The position numbers were made by a program, and so were the translations under genes. This document shows positions 11,940 to 23,369 of a DNA stretch of 64,000 nucleotides, one piece after another. Positions within the stretch are counted from its first letter, which is position 1. Every line of letters begins with the position of its first letter. The stretch comes from Nectonema munidae (taxonomy: Eukaryota > Nematomorpha > Nectonematoida > Nectonematidae): assembly GCA_030549495.1 (NCBI GenBank), contig JAUIRK010000866.1, forward strand, positions 754,828-818,827, in the 5' to 3' direction. The notes under the pieces were generated by a model, which worked only from the letters and a program-made list of their open reading frames with translations, was not told the DNA's origin and ran no database searches.

Positions 11940-12425
11940 GAAGAGAGAGAAAGAGAGAGAGAGATGCAAAATAAGAGTACTACTGATAGGTATTTAATAA
12001 TATATGTAACAAGATAGAATACAAATACGATGTATAGAAAGGAACGTGCAATAATAATAATTATTATGACAAAAATTTAAACTCACGATACGTTTGGTGA
12101 GAGACGTGGCTTTGTGTGTGTGTGTGTACTTCTCCTGACTGAGTGAATGAAATAAGAAGACGAAACTAATAAAAGCAATTTGTCTTGTGTATGGAGGGAG
12201 AGGAGTGTTTTTTGTGTGTGTGGGAATAAATAAATTTAGGATAGAGGAAGAAGCAAGAAATGGATTCAGTAACAAGTTGATTGATTGGAGTTGTAGAGGA
12301 GTACAGAAGAGTGTAGTTAAAAGTTCATTAGACGCGTCACCTAAGTGCTGTTTGTTATCTATGAGCAACGCATACGCTGAGAAAAATTCTCCATGATGAT
12401 GATGATGATGATGATGATGATGTAG
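11940..12425. repeat. Microsatellite cluster
   Basis: GA-rich run (11943-11967), TG run (12112-12127) and an exact (GAT)n run at about 12393-12423 within 0.5 kb. The open frames across it are by-products of the repeats. Confidence 0.85.
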
Positions 12426-12429
12426 ACAT

Positions 12430-13880
12430 TGAAAATGAAGACATAAGTATACATGTCATAGGAAGAACACATACTATACTACTCAGTGTGTCTGTTGGTG
12501 GGCATAAGTGTGTTATATATAATATACAGCCCTTTTGATTGTGATATTGATAACAATTTAGCTATACCGATCATTGAAACACTTTTTCACCATACTGATC
12601 GCAGTATGAATCAGTTAACCCAAGTCACCATAATCGGAAATCTTTTCTAGACAATTTTCAAAAATAAAAAAAGCGATAAAATGATTTTGAAATGGCGGAA
12701 TTCAAATTTTCGAAAAATGTGCTTTCAAACCCTAGAATCCTCCGTTAGAAAAGGGTTCATAAGTTTTTGAAATGCCAAAAAATGTCCAGCATCCAAAAAA
12801 CGTTAGATTTGTTGATTAAATTATTTTGAATCAAAGTCAATTTATCTACAAGCGTATAATTTATTTAAAACGAATGGAGGTAGACACAAACGAACAATAT
12901 TTGACAGTTACTTGCGAAAAAATAATTCCTTTTTTTTTTTTATAAATTACGGTTTTGACATGTTTTCATGGTAGAAACCTATACAGTTCAATATTTTGAA
13001 AGTCATGCTTGTAATAGAATATAACCAAAATTTAAAAAAGTTGAAGGAAACAAAATTGCAAAAGGACAAATTAGAACGAAAAATGGTATAAATATATATT
13101 TTCAAAAAGCAACTTTCAATATTTTAGTAAACTAACTTATCGTATAACACGAGAATATCAGCTTGTCATGTTGTCGAAAAAAAGAATCATTAACTCTGTT
13201 CATATAAAAGCATAAAAAGTTGAATGGAACACTTCCAAAATTAGGTTTCAATGAAGTGTATTTCAACTTTTGTACATAAAACAGCTACACAGTTGTCAAA
13301 ACATTGATTCTTACTAGAAAAAAAATTCTCCATCCCTCCCCCTGTTACTCATGATTCAAGGTTCAAGTTCATTGTTGACATAAAAAACGTCATGATAAAA
13401 TATCATGTTTGTTAAAATGAAGGTTACGTTCATAGCGAAGTAAGGAGGAATTTAGTGACTATACTTCTCAAACAATTTTGGCAGTAATAGAAGCAACATT
13501 ATGTTTGAACAAAACAGCATAGATAATAAATCTTTGGTTTCATAATAATCAATGATTTCACTGATTTGAAGCTTCTTTTATAGAAGAGAAAATTTCGTGA
13601 GTTAGATAAATATGATCACTACCGTGGGTAACAAAATAAAAAAATTCTTGTACATTCTTTCGAAATAGCCTTGAACTAAGACTTGTAAAAATTGAAAGTT
13701 TGACAAAATTAGAAAAGAAAAAATTAATGGTGAATTTGGGAAAACTTAACTTTAACTTGGAAGCGACTATTCCTTTCCCAACCGTTGTCATCGAGGTAAG
13801 AAAAAAATTTAATGCTATCATATTTGGGAAACGTTATCAGATGATTATGAAGAAAAATGTTTACGCCCTAAAAATAATCA
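12430..13880. other. No recognisable feature
   Basis: AT-rich. The overlapping open frames on both strands near 13560-14050 lack any known motif. Confidence 0.55.
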
Positions 13881-13992
13881 CCTGTGTACAGGTATGGAAC
13901 AGGCCTTTTTCGTACAGGAGCAATGGCTGTCGCAACCTCTCAGCACTTAAAATTTTTAAACGTCCCAACTTACACATAGCAATTTCACCCCT

Positions 13993-14110
13993 GGGAAAAC
14001 CCTGCCTCAGGGTAAAATTGAGCCAACGAGCGTTTTTATAGCGCCCGCACACTGATATATCCGTAATTGAGTAAATTTTTCCATATAGAAATGTATTATA
14101 CCATATTGTT
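13993..14110 (+). repeat. Interspersed repeat, copy B (hAT MITE-like)
   Basis: GGGAAAACCCTGCCTCAGGG, then AGCGTTTTTATAGCGCCCGC and CTGATATATCCGTAATTGAG, parallel to the copy at 3180. It is immediately preceded by TTTCACCCCTG, which may be the terminus of a neighbouring or the same element. Confidence 0.6.
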
Positions 14111-14601
14111 AGAAAAATTGATATTCATTTATTTATAAAGAAAGGCATGTGAAGCTTAACTTAGAGTTAGACAGCTTTTAACTTAGGATCATAACTTGAG
14201 GTATCAGAAAGTACTAATGAAATTTTGCGATGCGATTCCAATTGATCATCCCATCACTACTTTAGATGTCATATACAAGATTTACATATGTTCAAGAGTT
14301 TTTATTTGTCATCTACTGTTTTTGTTAGCGTCCTCGTTCCAAAATATATCATTTTTGATAATAAAAATTCTTAGTTCCTTTTTCAACTATTTCAACTTAT
14401 TTCTGCTACTTTCATACGTTTCGCTTTGAAATTTTTTGGAGTGACTGTCATAAAAAATGATTGAAGCTAAGATTTTTTTGTATGTACAACAAATTACATC
14501 TCTTATCCCAAACAAAGTATGGCGGAGTTCTTAAGTTTAAATCCATGGTAAGCTAAGACACCTACACTAAACTACACTGCAACATCAGAAGAATACTAGA
14601 A

Positions 14602-16290
14602 ATGGACACTCAGAAGAGGGATTCTAAACAGAATTACAAACTATGGTGTTTCAAATACGAAAAAGACTTTCTCGTTTCTTCAACTCACATACTCAACAAA
14701 TCTAAATGGATTAAGAATCTATCTTCTATTCCGCTCTCCAAAGACGAATTGAATGTTTTAACGTTAGGCCCTAAATTCAACGTCCACACGAGTTTTACAC
14801 ATCTCAAGCATTTTCTTGGCAAACTTGAAAACGCTGTTCAGCGTATGCCTTCACCTCAAAAGGAAGCTGTCCGTTTAGAGCAGGGATCGGCAAACATTTT
14901 ACCCGTTGACCCTTTCATAGAACATTTGTCTTCACATCGACCCCTACCCCACATAAAAATGTTTAATAAAAACATTAATCAATATCCAACAATTAAGAGA
15001 AAAAATACAAATCAAAAATGTCTCATATATCCTATACTATACAATGTCCTAAGTTATGTTTTAAAAGCGTCGATATCGACCACTTTGCCGACCCCTGGTT
15101 TAGAGGTAGTAAATATTTTCAAACTTCGCAACTCGCATCACAAAAATAACATTACACACAAACAAAAGCAATGCCAAAAAAATACTAAATGATGCCAACA
15201 GAACTGTTTGTACGGCAGTAAAAGGAAATTGTTTCGTTATTTTGGACACTTTTGATTACATAAATAAAATGAACGCACTTCCATCAGTCTCAACCACGTA
15301 CTTAAAAATCTCTCGTTTGAACACTAAAATTTCCTCTTTCTACAGCACAACAAAAATTTAACAACTTCATTTCAAATTTTATAAAGAAAGTAAATTGTCA
15401 TACAAAAGGTTCCATTCAGATTTTTCTTACTATATTTACCTATACTGTTTACCTAAAATACACAAACCAAATAACGCTTTATGTCCTATTTTAAATTATA
15501 TGAATTCTCGTTTTCATACCTTTTGCCCATATATCTCCAAAATCTTAACCAACTTCATTAATGGCATTGGCTTATCGGTCAAAAATTCTGAAGAGTTCAT
15601 TTCAAAATTGAAAACACGAAAGCCACACGCTGACAATGTTCTGGTCAGTTTTGATGCACCTTATTCACATGCATAGCTATTGACTATTCCCATGAGGTCC
15701 TAGAAAAATACCGCAAAACTTCCTCTAAAAAGAAGTACACAAACTCAACTTATTTGACATCTTACACACGATTGAATTCTTGCCACAACATGTACTTTGC
15801 ATTTAATAACGTTAGGTATAAACAAATATACGGCCCTCCCATAAGAAATTCCATTAGTGGATTGGCGACCCTTGTTTTGGAATCCTTTGAAGACTCCCTA
15901 GTCTCCAAATACTTCTCAAAATTTTATGCCTCCTATGTAGATGACATTTTTTGCATTATGAAGAAAAACCATATTAACCTGTTCCACACAGCCTTCAATA
16001 ATTTCCATGAATGTTTAAATTTCACGGTTGAATAAAAAAAAACATGACCCTACCCTTTTTAGATTGCGCTGTCACCAGAAAAAAAACACCTGTCTCTTAA
16101 CTAGGGTTCACTACGAACCTACTCACACATAACGATACTTAGACTTCTTATCCAAACACCCCTTTGTAGACAAATTATCTGAAACGCACGAAACACTAAA
16201 AATGAAACTTAACAATGTAAAATCTATTTTACACTCAAATAACTATACCACATCTGTAATTAAAAATTCGCTACGTTCGTCCCAAAAAGT
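14602..16290 (+). pseudogene. Penelope-like element reverse transcriptase, interrupted
   Basis: Plus-strand remnant of a Penelope-like retroelement. The N-terminal block ends with NLSSIPLSKDELNVLTLGPK. After an inserted MITE (14881-15097) the reading resumes with a KGNCFVILDTFDYINKM stretch near 15225, matching the D-K-G-x-VI-D-x-Y region. CLPKIHKPNNALCPIL (15440-15490), SKILTNFINGIG, and NVLVSFDAPYSHA (15640-15675), corresponding to LVSFDVVSLFT, follow. Near 15790-15980 come YFAFNNVRYKQIYGPPIRNS and YASYVDDIFCIM, the catalytic VDD. LPFLDCAV and a YLDFLSKHPFVDKL stretch lie at 16050-16190. Four or more frameshifts or stops are present. I do not find the GIY-YIG endonuclease expected at the C-terminus, so the 3' end is missing or too decayed. 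Confidence 0.85.
14881..15097 (+). mobile_element. hAT MITE inside the Penelope element, exact 8-bp TSD
   Basis: 217-bp non-coding element starting CAGGGATCGGCAAACATTTT and ending TTTGCCGACCCCTG, the CAGGGGTCGGCAAA type of hAT terminus in inverted orientation. It is flanked by a perfect 8-bp target duplication GTTTAGAG (14873-14880 and 15098-15105). Penelope coding sequence lies on both sides. Confidence 0.93.
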
Positions 16291-16489
16291 TTGGAAGATA
16301 AAAATAAATTTAATAACTAAAAATTTACTTTTATTAGCACTAAACGTGTGTATAAAAAAAGTCAAAGCACAATTGAAAACAAACTTAATTAAAATGAATT
16401 TAAAACCCTTTGTCCATACAAAGATAAAGAAAGAATTTAGCGAGTAAAAGGGCGTGCCGAGAAAGTAAGATACCAACCAATCATACTTC

Positions 16490-17250
16490 AAGGAAATCTT
16501 CAGTTGTATGTTAAATATATTCACGATCTTAGTCCATCAACAAGGTTTAAATGTATAACGTGCAAAATACAAGATAAAATTCCGCGAAGAGGAATAATGA
16601 GTCCTCTGCATATAGAAAAACTTGAATCATTTTTACATTTTAAGTACATAGGCCAAGATTTGTCTGGACGAATACATCTGAAAATGAAAATAGACGGGAT
16701 ATAGAACTGAAAGTAAATGTTTTAGATTAATAATAAACTGTTTAACAACGAGAGCCGTATTAGATAAAAATAGATTGTATCGAACTATGAGGAAAGTAGC
16801 CTTGATGCGGAATCGAACCCAACTCGATTTATCGAAACCCAGTATATCTAACCAACATTACTCACGCCACTTCTATATTTAGATGCGTTGACACGCTATG
16901 CACAGCTGCTTTTTAAGAGGTTATAAGAGCATTTAAATTAGGGGTATGCTGAAAAGTGTGTTTCAGATAATGGATCAGAGCTAATCAAAGATTTTAAAGA
17001 CATTAAACAAGCATTAGAAATGATTACAAAGCTGACCCAAGGAAAAGAATCGATTAGGAAAGAACACCTTTGTAATTATTTTTATAAATTTAAAATCAAA
17101 TATTTAGTTAGATATTCGATAGGTCAGTTAGTTGGGGAGTTCACTATGGAGACTTTGTTCACGAAAGGATTTCGTCATGAACTCCTCGTATCTGTGTACT
17201 CCAAATATTTTAATTTATGTAAAAGTGAAATGGGCGCAAATTAAATTGCA
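16490..17250 (+). pseudogene. BEL/Pao LTR retrotransposon fossil, integrase region
   Basis: Recognisable parts of a BEL/Pao-type integrase on the plus strand: the zinc-binding CITCK stretch with a following LPLR-like and GVDL-like region (16540-16680), a CLTTRAV segment near 16745, and VSDNGSELIKDF near 16965-17000, which is the SDNGTNF block of this family. A SINE is inserted within it (16774-16871). The copy is broken, with several interruptions, and neither LTR is seen nearby, so it is an old fragment rather than a provirus. Gag, protease and reverse-transcriptase regions are not visible. Confidence 0.68.
16774..16871 (-). repeat. tRNA-derived SINE within BEL/Pao fossil
   Basis: Same SINE, with the B box now GGTTCGATTCC. 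The tail is cut after ATAGTTCGATACAATC. It lies between the CLTTRAV and SDNG parts of the integrase fossil and is therefore younger than that insertion. Confidence 0.8.
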
Positions 17251-17840
17251 AAGGAAGTTGAAAAGAGGAATGTGCTTTTCAAAGCGACTTGTGAATTAGC
17301 ATAAAAACAGTGAAACGACAGCCAAACAGTCTTACTTATATGTAAAATAAATGAAGGATGATTTCAAATACACACTAATACTCATAGTCGAAAACAAATC
17401 AATTATCTGATTATAAAACAAATATGTAGTATTGATTAGATGATATAGGAGATATGAGGGGTTCGTTAATCTAGCGTTCTCCAAATACTCAGTAAATTTT
17501 TCAATGAACTATTCTACATTTCACTTTTCGTATAAATGAATTTCGTTCAATCACTATAATTACAATTAATATCAATGATGCAATTGATTTATTCCTTTCC
17601 TACAATAAAACAAAGATAGTATCTAGTGACAAGGAAACACGCCCATCTTTTCACATCATAGACGAGTGAAGTACCTCACAGAAGTACAAGAAGGGTGGAT
17701 GGGAAATTGAACGCCCCCCCCCCCTCCAAATATACAAATAAACTCGGAAAACTGAAAAATAGAAGTATAATAGAGGTAGGTATGCAAAATAGGAAGACAA
17801 CTGTAGCAGAGAATATATATTAGATGAAAAGATCTATAAT

Positions 17841-17987
17841 ACTTTTTTTGATGGAGTGTTTTCATCGAGAAGGCACAATTGCGCCGCTTGTATCGAACTA
17901 TGAGGAAAGCAGGCTTGATGCGGGATCGAACCCGAGACCTTGAGTTATCGAAACCCAGTATCTAACCAGCTTTACTCTCCCGCCCCC
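17841..17987 (-). repeat. tRNA-derived SINE, best copy
   Basis: About 147 bp. On the minus strand it begins with a tRNA-like head (TAAAGCTGGTTAGATACTGG) and an exact RNA polymerase III B box, GGTTCGATCCC. A tail follows with the near-palindrome GGCGCAATTGTGCC and ends in CTCGATGAAAACACTCC. Five other copies lie in this window. Confidence 0.85.
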
Positions 17988-17989
17988 AT

Positions 17990-18785
17990 GTTGACTTCCA
18001 GTGCAACAGCGCAAGTTATTTATTGACGTATTATATCAAATTGTTCAATGCACCTTATGGCAATATTTGAAACTAACTATTGATAATAAGTTTGGTGAAA
18101 TTGTTGATCATGAAACTATTTTGAAAAATTTTGCGAATAAAAAGACTAGAAAAGTCTTCGTTTTTTTCTAAAAAGCCTGTGTGTAATAAGCAGTTTGTCT
18201 GTTTCTTGGTTAAACACGAGCAAAGTGCAGGAAATACAAATATACATCAATTTTAAATCTTTAGAGTCCGCTATCGCTTATCCAATTGGGTCCCACAATT
18301 CTTGTAGTAATTAATACAGTGCAGCCCGGGTGTAGCGCCTTCCTCAACCTCCTGCCGTTTCCTTGCCCACTGTATTTCACGGGCCGGACATTTGCCCAGT
18401 CAATAAATTCTAGAAAGGGGGAATTGCGGAGTGATAAAATTTTCTGTAATGACTGAATTTATATACCTAACTTCGCCCTGACTAATATCTATATACGCAA
18501 TTAACTATTTAAAATCTAACTAACTTACAAACTAATTATATAAATGAATACACCTTTTTTATAAAAGGAAACCAGTAGTAGTAATTCACCCTTAAAGTTA
18601 AGAAACTTGCAATACTCAAACACACATGATTTAGAAACACTTTAAAATATGTGTTCTATTCTTCATCGCTTTTATGCATAATAATACGAATACAAGCTAG
18701 AAATACAAGCGTCACCTTGCGGTTTTATTGCGTTACTAGTAGAGCGCAACGTCGGTTTACGAACACCGTTCGAAATGCGTGAATA
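17990..18785. other. Mostly unassigned, one GC-richer patch
   Basis: At 18300-18420 a GC-richer patch (GCAGCCCGGGTGTAGCGCC and CACGGGCCGGACATTTGCCC) may be transposon-derived, but I cannot name it. The rest is AT-rich and unassigned. Confidence 0.4.
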
Positions 18786-18787
18786 AG

Positions 18788-18856
18788 GTTAGTTCGATAC
18801 AAGCGGCACAATTGTGCCTTCTCGATGAAAACATCCCATGGTACCTTTACTTTTAA
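18788..18856 (+). repeat. SINE tail fragment
   Basis: The 3' half only: TTAGTTCGATACAAGCGGCA, then the palindrome GGCACAATTGTGCC and CTCGATGAAAACATCCC, ending near a TTTACTTTT run. Plus orientation, opposite to the copy at 17841. Confidence 0.78.
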
Positions 18857-18859
18857 GAG

Positions 18860-19440
18860 GAAAACATTTTACGGAAAATTTTTGCCAACAAATTTGAACT
18901 CGGCTCACGAACTTTTCTTCGAATCAAAAAGCACTCAAAAATTGGGACTTTTATATTTCTTTATATATTGCTTATTCCTTTCTTATTTTCCTATCACGCA
19001 AATAAGTGCGTATACTAATGTATTTTACACAAAGCAAGTTAAAATTTTTCATCTTATATTTACTGTCATAATTTACACTAACATATGAAAGCCCTTACAA
19101 CAGCTCATAAAAATTTCGAATAACGAAAGGCTATACGTAACGATTTGAGCTTGTGAACCGATGTTCACCAGTTTGCTAAGCTAGAGTCTGTGATTGTATC
19201 ATCATGAATTATGTCTTCTAATCTTTCATATAAATTTTAGCATAACTTATTATTAGCCTTGCAAACACTTTGAAATTTCAATCTTTTATTTTACTTCAGG
19301 TTTTTCCATTATTTGCGTTAGTTCAAGATTTACGAAAAGGAATTAAAAATGTTAGTAGCTCCTGTATATAGAATTTTATCCAATAAAATTTTCATTTTTT
19401 AGACAATTTAATCAATAGTGTCAATCAAAAAAATTGGCCT
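18860..19440. other. No recognisable feature
   Basis: AT-rich. The 87-residue frame at 18825-19088 starts inside a SINE tail and has no known motif. Confidence 0.55.
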
Positions 19441-19444
19441 AATA

Positions 19445-19498
19445 CTAGTTATGTTCCAAAACGCCCTTTTGGGGTGATAGTTCAAGGTTAAGAATCAC
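19445..19498 (-). mobile_element. hAT-type terminus
   Basis: The minus strand reads CAGTGATTCTTAACCTTGAA then CTATCACCCCAAAAGGGC, the CAGTGGTTCTTAACC-type end of hAT MITEs. Its partner end is not found. Confidence 0.5.
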
Positions 19499-19839
19499 TG
19501 ATCATATCCTACACAGTACCACCTACCTTATATTTGGTATTTTCGAGTTTACGCAAAGATTTAAAGTGATTAATCTTCTAAATAGATTTCTAAAGTCTTT
19601 CTAAAAAGATTTCCTAATGTTTTGTAGGCAGAGGCCGGAAGGAAAGTGAGATTGAAAATCACGGATTTATTGGGTAAACATTTTTTTTATATAAATTTTC
19701 TTTTTGTAAAGTTGCAACGTTTTATAAAACTAATTTCAAACAATATTTTCCTGGCACCGCGTAGCCAAAAAAAGTTTAAGAAAGGTCCCCTTAATTCGTG
19801 TAATAACAAAATCTTTCTTTTTTTATAAAAAAAAATAGT

Positions 19840-20025
19840 ACGGCAAAACCTCCATTAGTAAACACTTTAAATAGTGAAGCATTTTTCAGTGTCACTTTAT
19901 TGTGGCTATAAGAATTAAAGTAATGATGAAATTTTTTTAAGCTCCATTTTTTAAAATGGTGATTCACTTTTTACTATAAGCATTCAAAGTGTTGTTAAAA
20001 GCAGGTTTGCTTTTCTTACTAGGTT
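19840..20025. mobile_element. Possible foldback MITE
   Basis: The left part CAAAACCTCCATTAGTAAAC then ACTTTAAATAGTGAAGC is roughly inverted in the right part (CACTTTTTACTATAAGCATT then CAAAGTGTTGTTAAAAGCAGG). The match is imperfect and no target duplication is clear. Confidence 0.35.
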
Positions 20026-20768
20026 GAATATAAATTAAGTAAAATATTTTACATTTTCAAATAAAATTGAAAACTAAAATTTGAGAACTTTTCATTTACG
20101 TGATATAGAATTAACTTGACAATTGAAAAGAACAAATGAACGGTGTAAAGTTATATATTTAAAAATTAACTTTCTCAGCGTCATGTCAGACAAAAAGATT
20201 GATATCCCTAAACGAAAACACTTCGATTACAGGTTGTAGATGTGTTTGTTTGGGTGTGTACCTAAACAAAAAAATGATGTTGATAGTGCATCACAAGCTG
20301 AACAAGAAACAGATGGCATCCATTTTCAAGCAATCACAAAATAAAGATAAAAAGTAATTAGAAAGACATTACAAAAAGAGAGAGAGAGATTTCACATCCT
20401 CAATTTGCATATAAACAAAGAAAAAGAAAATAAATAAAATTTTATGTTTTTGCGAAAGCTATGAAATAAGAGAAAGAGAAGAAATTGGATACACGGACAT
20501 AGATACAGCAGACAGGAGAGACGCCAAACTTTAATGATCAATTTGCAAAGAGGGGACACATGCACTTCTTTTACAACTTTTTATATGGCAGGGAAAAAAT
20601 TTGTTGAAAAAATTGATAGAAAATTTTTTATTCATTGATATAATAAAGAATTTGCACCAAAACAAGAATGTCGGAATTTTTATTGAAATTAATCACTTCA
20701 AATTTTTTATCTCTTAAATTTAATTTAATTCATTCATGTAACTAAGTTGAAAGTTTATATTATTAAAA

Positions 20769-20824
20769 GGCTTGATGCGGGATCGAACCCAAGACCATGA
20801 GTTATAGAAAACCAGTATCTAACT
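20769..20824 (-). repeat. SINE head fragment
   Basis: The tRNA-like head only, with B box GGTTCGATCCC and the CCAGTATCTAAC block. It lacks the tail. Confidence 0.72.
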
Positions 20825-20946
20825 GTAGAAAAGAAAATACGTAAAATAAGGTAACATTTTAACAGCTTAAATGAAGTAAAGATTTTTTTAATAAAAAAAT
20901 ACGATATTTAAAAACGTGTCCAAATTTAAAAAAAATAGAAATTTAA

Positions 20947-21194
20947 CCCATTAAGTCCCAATGTTCCCATTTGGAAGCATAAGTAATTTCATCTTCGTCT
21001 GCTTTTTTCAATGACTGAATATAAATCGTCTGCGTTTTTTTAAATATCGTCTGATTTCTATGGTATTAACCCGTTAACGCCCATGTCGACTTTACAAAAA
21101 TAAAATCGTCTGCGTTTATCAAAGCTTTTAATACAAATCTTCTGCTTTACATTAGATATCGTCTGATTATTCTGGTCGTTAACGGGTTAATGGG
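20947..21194 (+). mobile_element. TTAA MITE (CCCATTAA subfamily) interrupted by another MITE
   Basis: The outer element begins CCCATTAAGTCCCAATGTTC after a TTAA (20943-20946) and ends TTAATGGG before a TTAA (21195-21198). Its right terminal repeat has been split by a second TTAA MITE (21070-21186), which used the TTAA inside the outer terminus as its target. Without the insertion the outer element is about 127 bp. Confidence 0.8.
21070..21186 (+). mobile_element. TTAA MITE, CCCGTTAACG subfamily, nested
   Basis: 117-bp element with near-perfect ends (CCCGTTAACGCCC, and TCGTTAACGGG) and a precise TTAA on each side (21066-21069, 21187-21190). It is inserted in the terminus of the outer MITE. 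Confidence 0.82.
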
Positions 21195-21271
21195 TTAATA
21201 ACGTAATCAAACTTGATCAAAAAGATTTGTTTGAAGCTTTCTACCTTGCGAATTCTGTCTATGTTATTTAA

Positions 21272-22330
21272 CCCTAGAACGATTAAACCGGTCAATTGAC
21301 AGGTAAATACATTTTAAAATAAATAATCACTAAAAATAAATTTGTTTTGAAGTTGGAATTTTTAAAATTCTCTTAACCCGTTAACGACCAGAATAATCAG
21401 ACGATATCTAGTATAAAGCAGAAGATTTGTATTAAAGAGCGATTAGTATTCACATTTTTGTAAAGTCGACATATGTTGACTGTGGTTGATAACAGGTTAA
21501 AATACGTTTAAAAACATTTTGATAATGTACTTTTGAGAATTTATTCAACTTCTTGTATTTTTAGAGCATTTCTTCATTTATGACTGCAACTGTCAATTGA
21601 CTGCTATGGAATATTTTGAACTCAAATTTAAACAAATGTGAAAAATAAATGTTTTATTAAAAAAAGTTACAAAGTTTTTTATTTCTCAAATTCTGTGCAT
21701 GATTTGCATATTTGGTTTGAACAAGAACCACAAAAAATGTTACAAGGTGTTCTTGTCTTGTTTATTTGACAGATGTTGCAAGTCTTTTCTTTTAACATAA
21801 CTCAAAACATTCTGACAAAAATTTGTTGAAAAGATATTTGGCAAACCGACTTTTTTCAGTTTTTTACACAATATTTAACCCAATCCAATGAGAAAATCTC
21901 TCCTTTTTTGATAGTAATTTCCAGTTCTTTAGATATACCGTAGGCATCCAAGTAAACAATATCTAATAGAATGAAAAAAACTGAAAGAGGCCTTCTTCTT
22001 GAACCTGGCTTAGTTGAGTAAGCTCTCACAATTTGGTCTGCTTTGTCAACTCGTCCTTTTCCTGGTTATAAAATAAAATACATTCTGGACGCTTTTTTTG
22101 TATCTTCAAGGGCAATTTTGGCATTCTGGTGATGAGATAAGATAAACATCTTTTTTTAAATTTTATAGTCAACAATTATGATACTTTCATCACAAGTAAA
22201 ATCAGAAGGAATTTTCCTTCGATTCATTCTAAGTGTACTAACAATTGTTGTATTATGCTTGAGCAAATATTTGGCAAGATAATACAAAGAGTTCATTAGC
22301 AAATTAGATATTCGTTTTATTTAATGTTTA
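21272..22330 (-). mobile_element. piggyBac element 2 (distinct lineage), 5' truncated
   Basis: The 3' part of a piggyBac in minus orientation. The right terminus is TTAA (21268-21271) followed by CCCTAGAACGATTAAACCGG, with the CCCTAGAA start also found in the classical piggyBac. Reading inward on the minus strand, decayed transposase is recognisable. The cysteine-rich tail (KTCNICQINKTRTPC, then CGSCSNQICKSC) lies near 21680-21790. The segment GKGRVDKADQIVRAYSTK, then RRRPLSVFFILLDIVYLDAY, lies near 21950-22080. KHNTTIVSTLRMNRRKIPSDF lies near 22200-22270. Several stops interrupt it. I cannot find the left terminus; the match fades near 22330. A TTAA MITE (21377-21496) is inserted in its 3' untranslated part. 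Confidence 0.85.
21377..21496 (-). mobile_element. TTAA MITE, CCCGTTAACG subfamily
   Basis: 120-bp copy flanked by TTAA on both sides (21373-21376, 21497-21500) and inserted in the 3' region of piggyBac element 2. Relative to the copy at 21070 it is inverted: GTCGAC lies near its right end. The right terminus has drifted to AACAGG. Confidence 0.8.
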
Positions 22331-22339
22331 GATTTTTTT

Positions 22340-23365
22340 ATCAAGATTTCATAGAATAGTTGGCAATGTTTTTACACTTTGCTTAAAAATTTTCTTAATA
22401 AAACAGTACAAATAATATAGCGTATAACTTAGAGATTGGAATAGCTAATTTATATAAATTTAAAGTTTGTAGAATATTTCTTCCAAAAATTTTAAACCTT
22501 CAATTTCTATTTAAAATGGCCAAATTTAAATTCACGACTACATACACGTCAATTCATACACCCATATCCTAAATAAATTTTCAAACAATTTACTTTACTG
22601 ACTGAATATATGTGTAGGTAAAATATGAAGATTATATAAGATGATTCTTTGTTTTTCTGTGTTACTTACTAATCAAGTTTGGTAACATTTCGTAGCTAAA
22701 AATTTAAAATTTTAATTTTAAGCAATAATGCATTTCAGTACAGAGTATTCAATCCACCTCACCAATCCATTTGATATGAACCAGGCTTGTTGATAATTAG
22801 TGAGATGAGGAAGCTGAGAAATATCATTTAGTTCCTAATCAATAAATATTGTATCAGATAGCGCGGTTGTCGAATAATCCACTGTCGGATAAATGAGGTC
22901 TGACTTTATTGGAAATGAGTCTTCTAATACAACCCTTTCCATATGGTCTTTAGAAGATAAAGACATTTTTAACCTTCGAACAACAAATATAAAATCGGCT
23001 CTACCAAAAATTCTGTTCCATAAAAATTTACAAAAGAGATCATTTTTAGCCATGGTATAAAACCTTTACTTGGTTAGAGTATATCACATCTAGCGATCTA
23101 TACAGATAGACTATGCCCATCCGTTTCAATAACTGGTAAATGGCAATAAAGACGGATAAAGACTTAATTACATCTGATGAGTAGTGATCTATCATATATG
23201 AATGTTTTTGTTCCCTTGTTGAGCTTAAATAGTGTGATTCACAAACTTTCAAAAAAATTTCGGCGTAGCGATCAAATTATAATTTCTTAATAGCTCGGGG
23301 TCTCGTTTAAGAAAAATAAATCAACATATAAACACTGTACTAAAAAATTGACATAATTGTTCATT
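22340..23365 (-). other. Unassigned, with weak open frames downstream of a hAT remnant
   Basis: Two short minus-strand frames (22835-23053 and 23046-23252) follow the ZBED5-like remnant. They match no family I know, and part of the first overlaps a pogo-type terminus. Confidence 0.4.
22856..22908 (-). mobile_element. Pogo-type terminus remnant
   Basis: The minus strand reads GTCAGACCTCATTTATCCGA then CAGTGGATTATTCGACAACC. The repeated TTATCCGAC/TTATTCGAC steps are characteristic of Tigger/pogo ends. Confidence 0.5.
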
Positions 23366-23369
23366 CAAA

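Noticed and set aside
13558-14041. Overlapping frames on both strands near 13.6-14.0 kb
   Set aside because: No motif; part of the stretch belongs to a hAT-like interspersed repeat.
17880-17987. tRNA-like head with exact B box as a functional tRNA gene
   Set aside because: No acceptor stem can be formed, and the same head plus tail recurs elsewhere as a SINE.
22835-23252. Two minus-strand frames as parts of a small host gene
   Set aside because: Part of the first frame overlaps a pogo-type terminus and neither has a recognisable domain.
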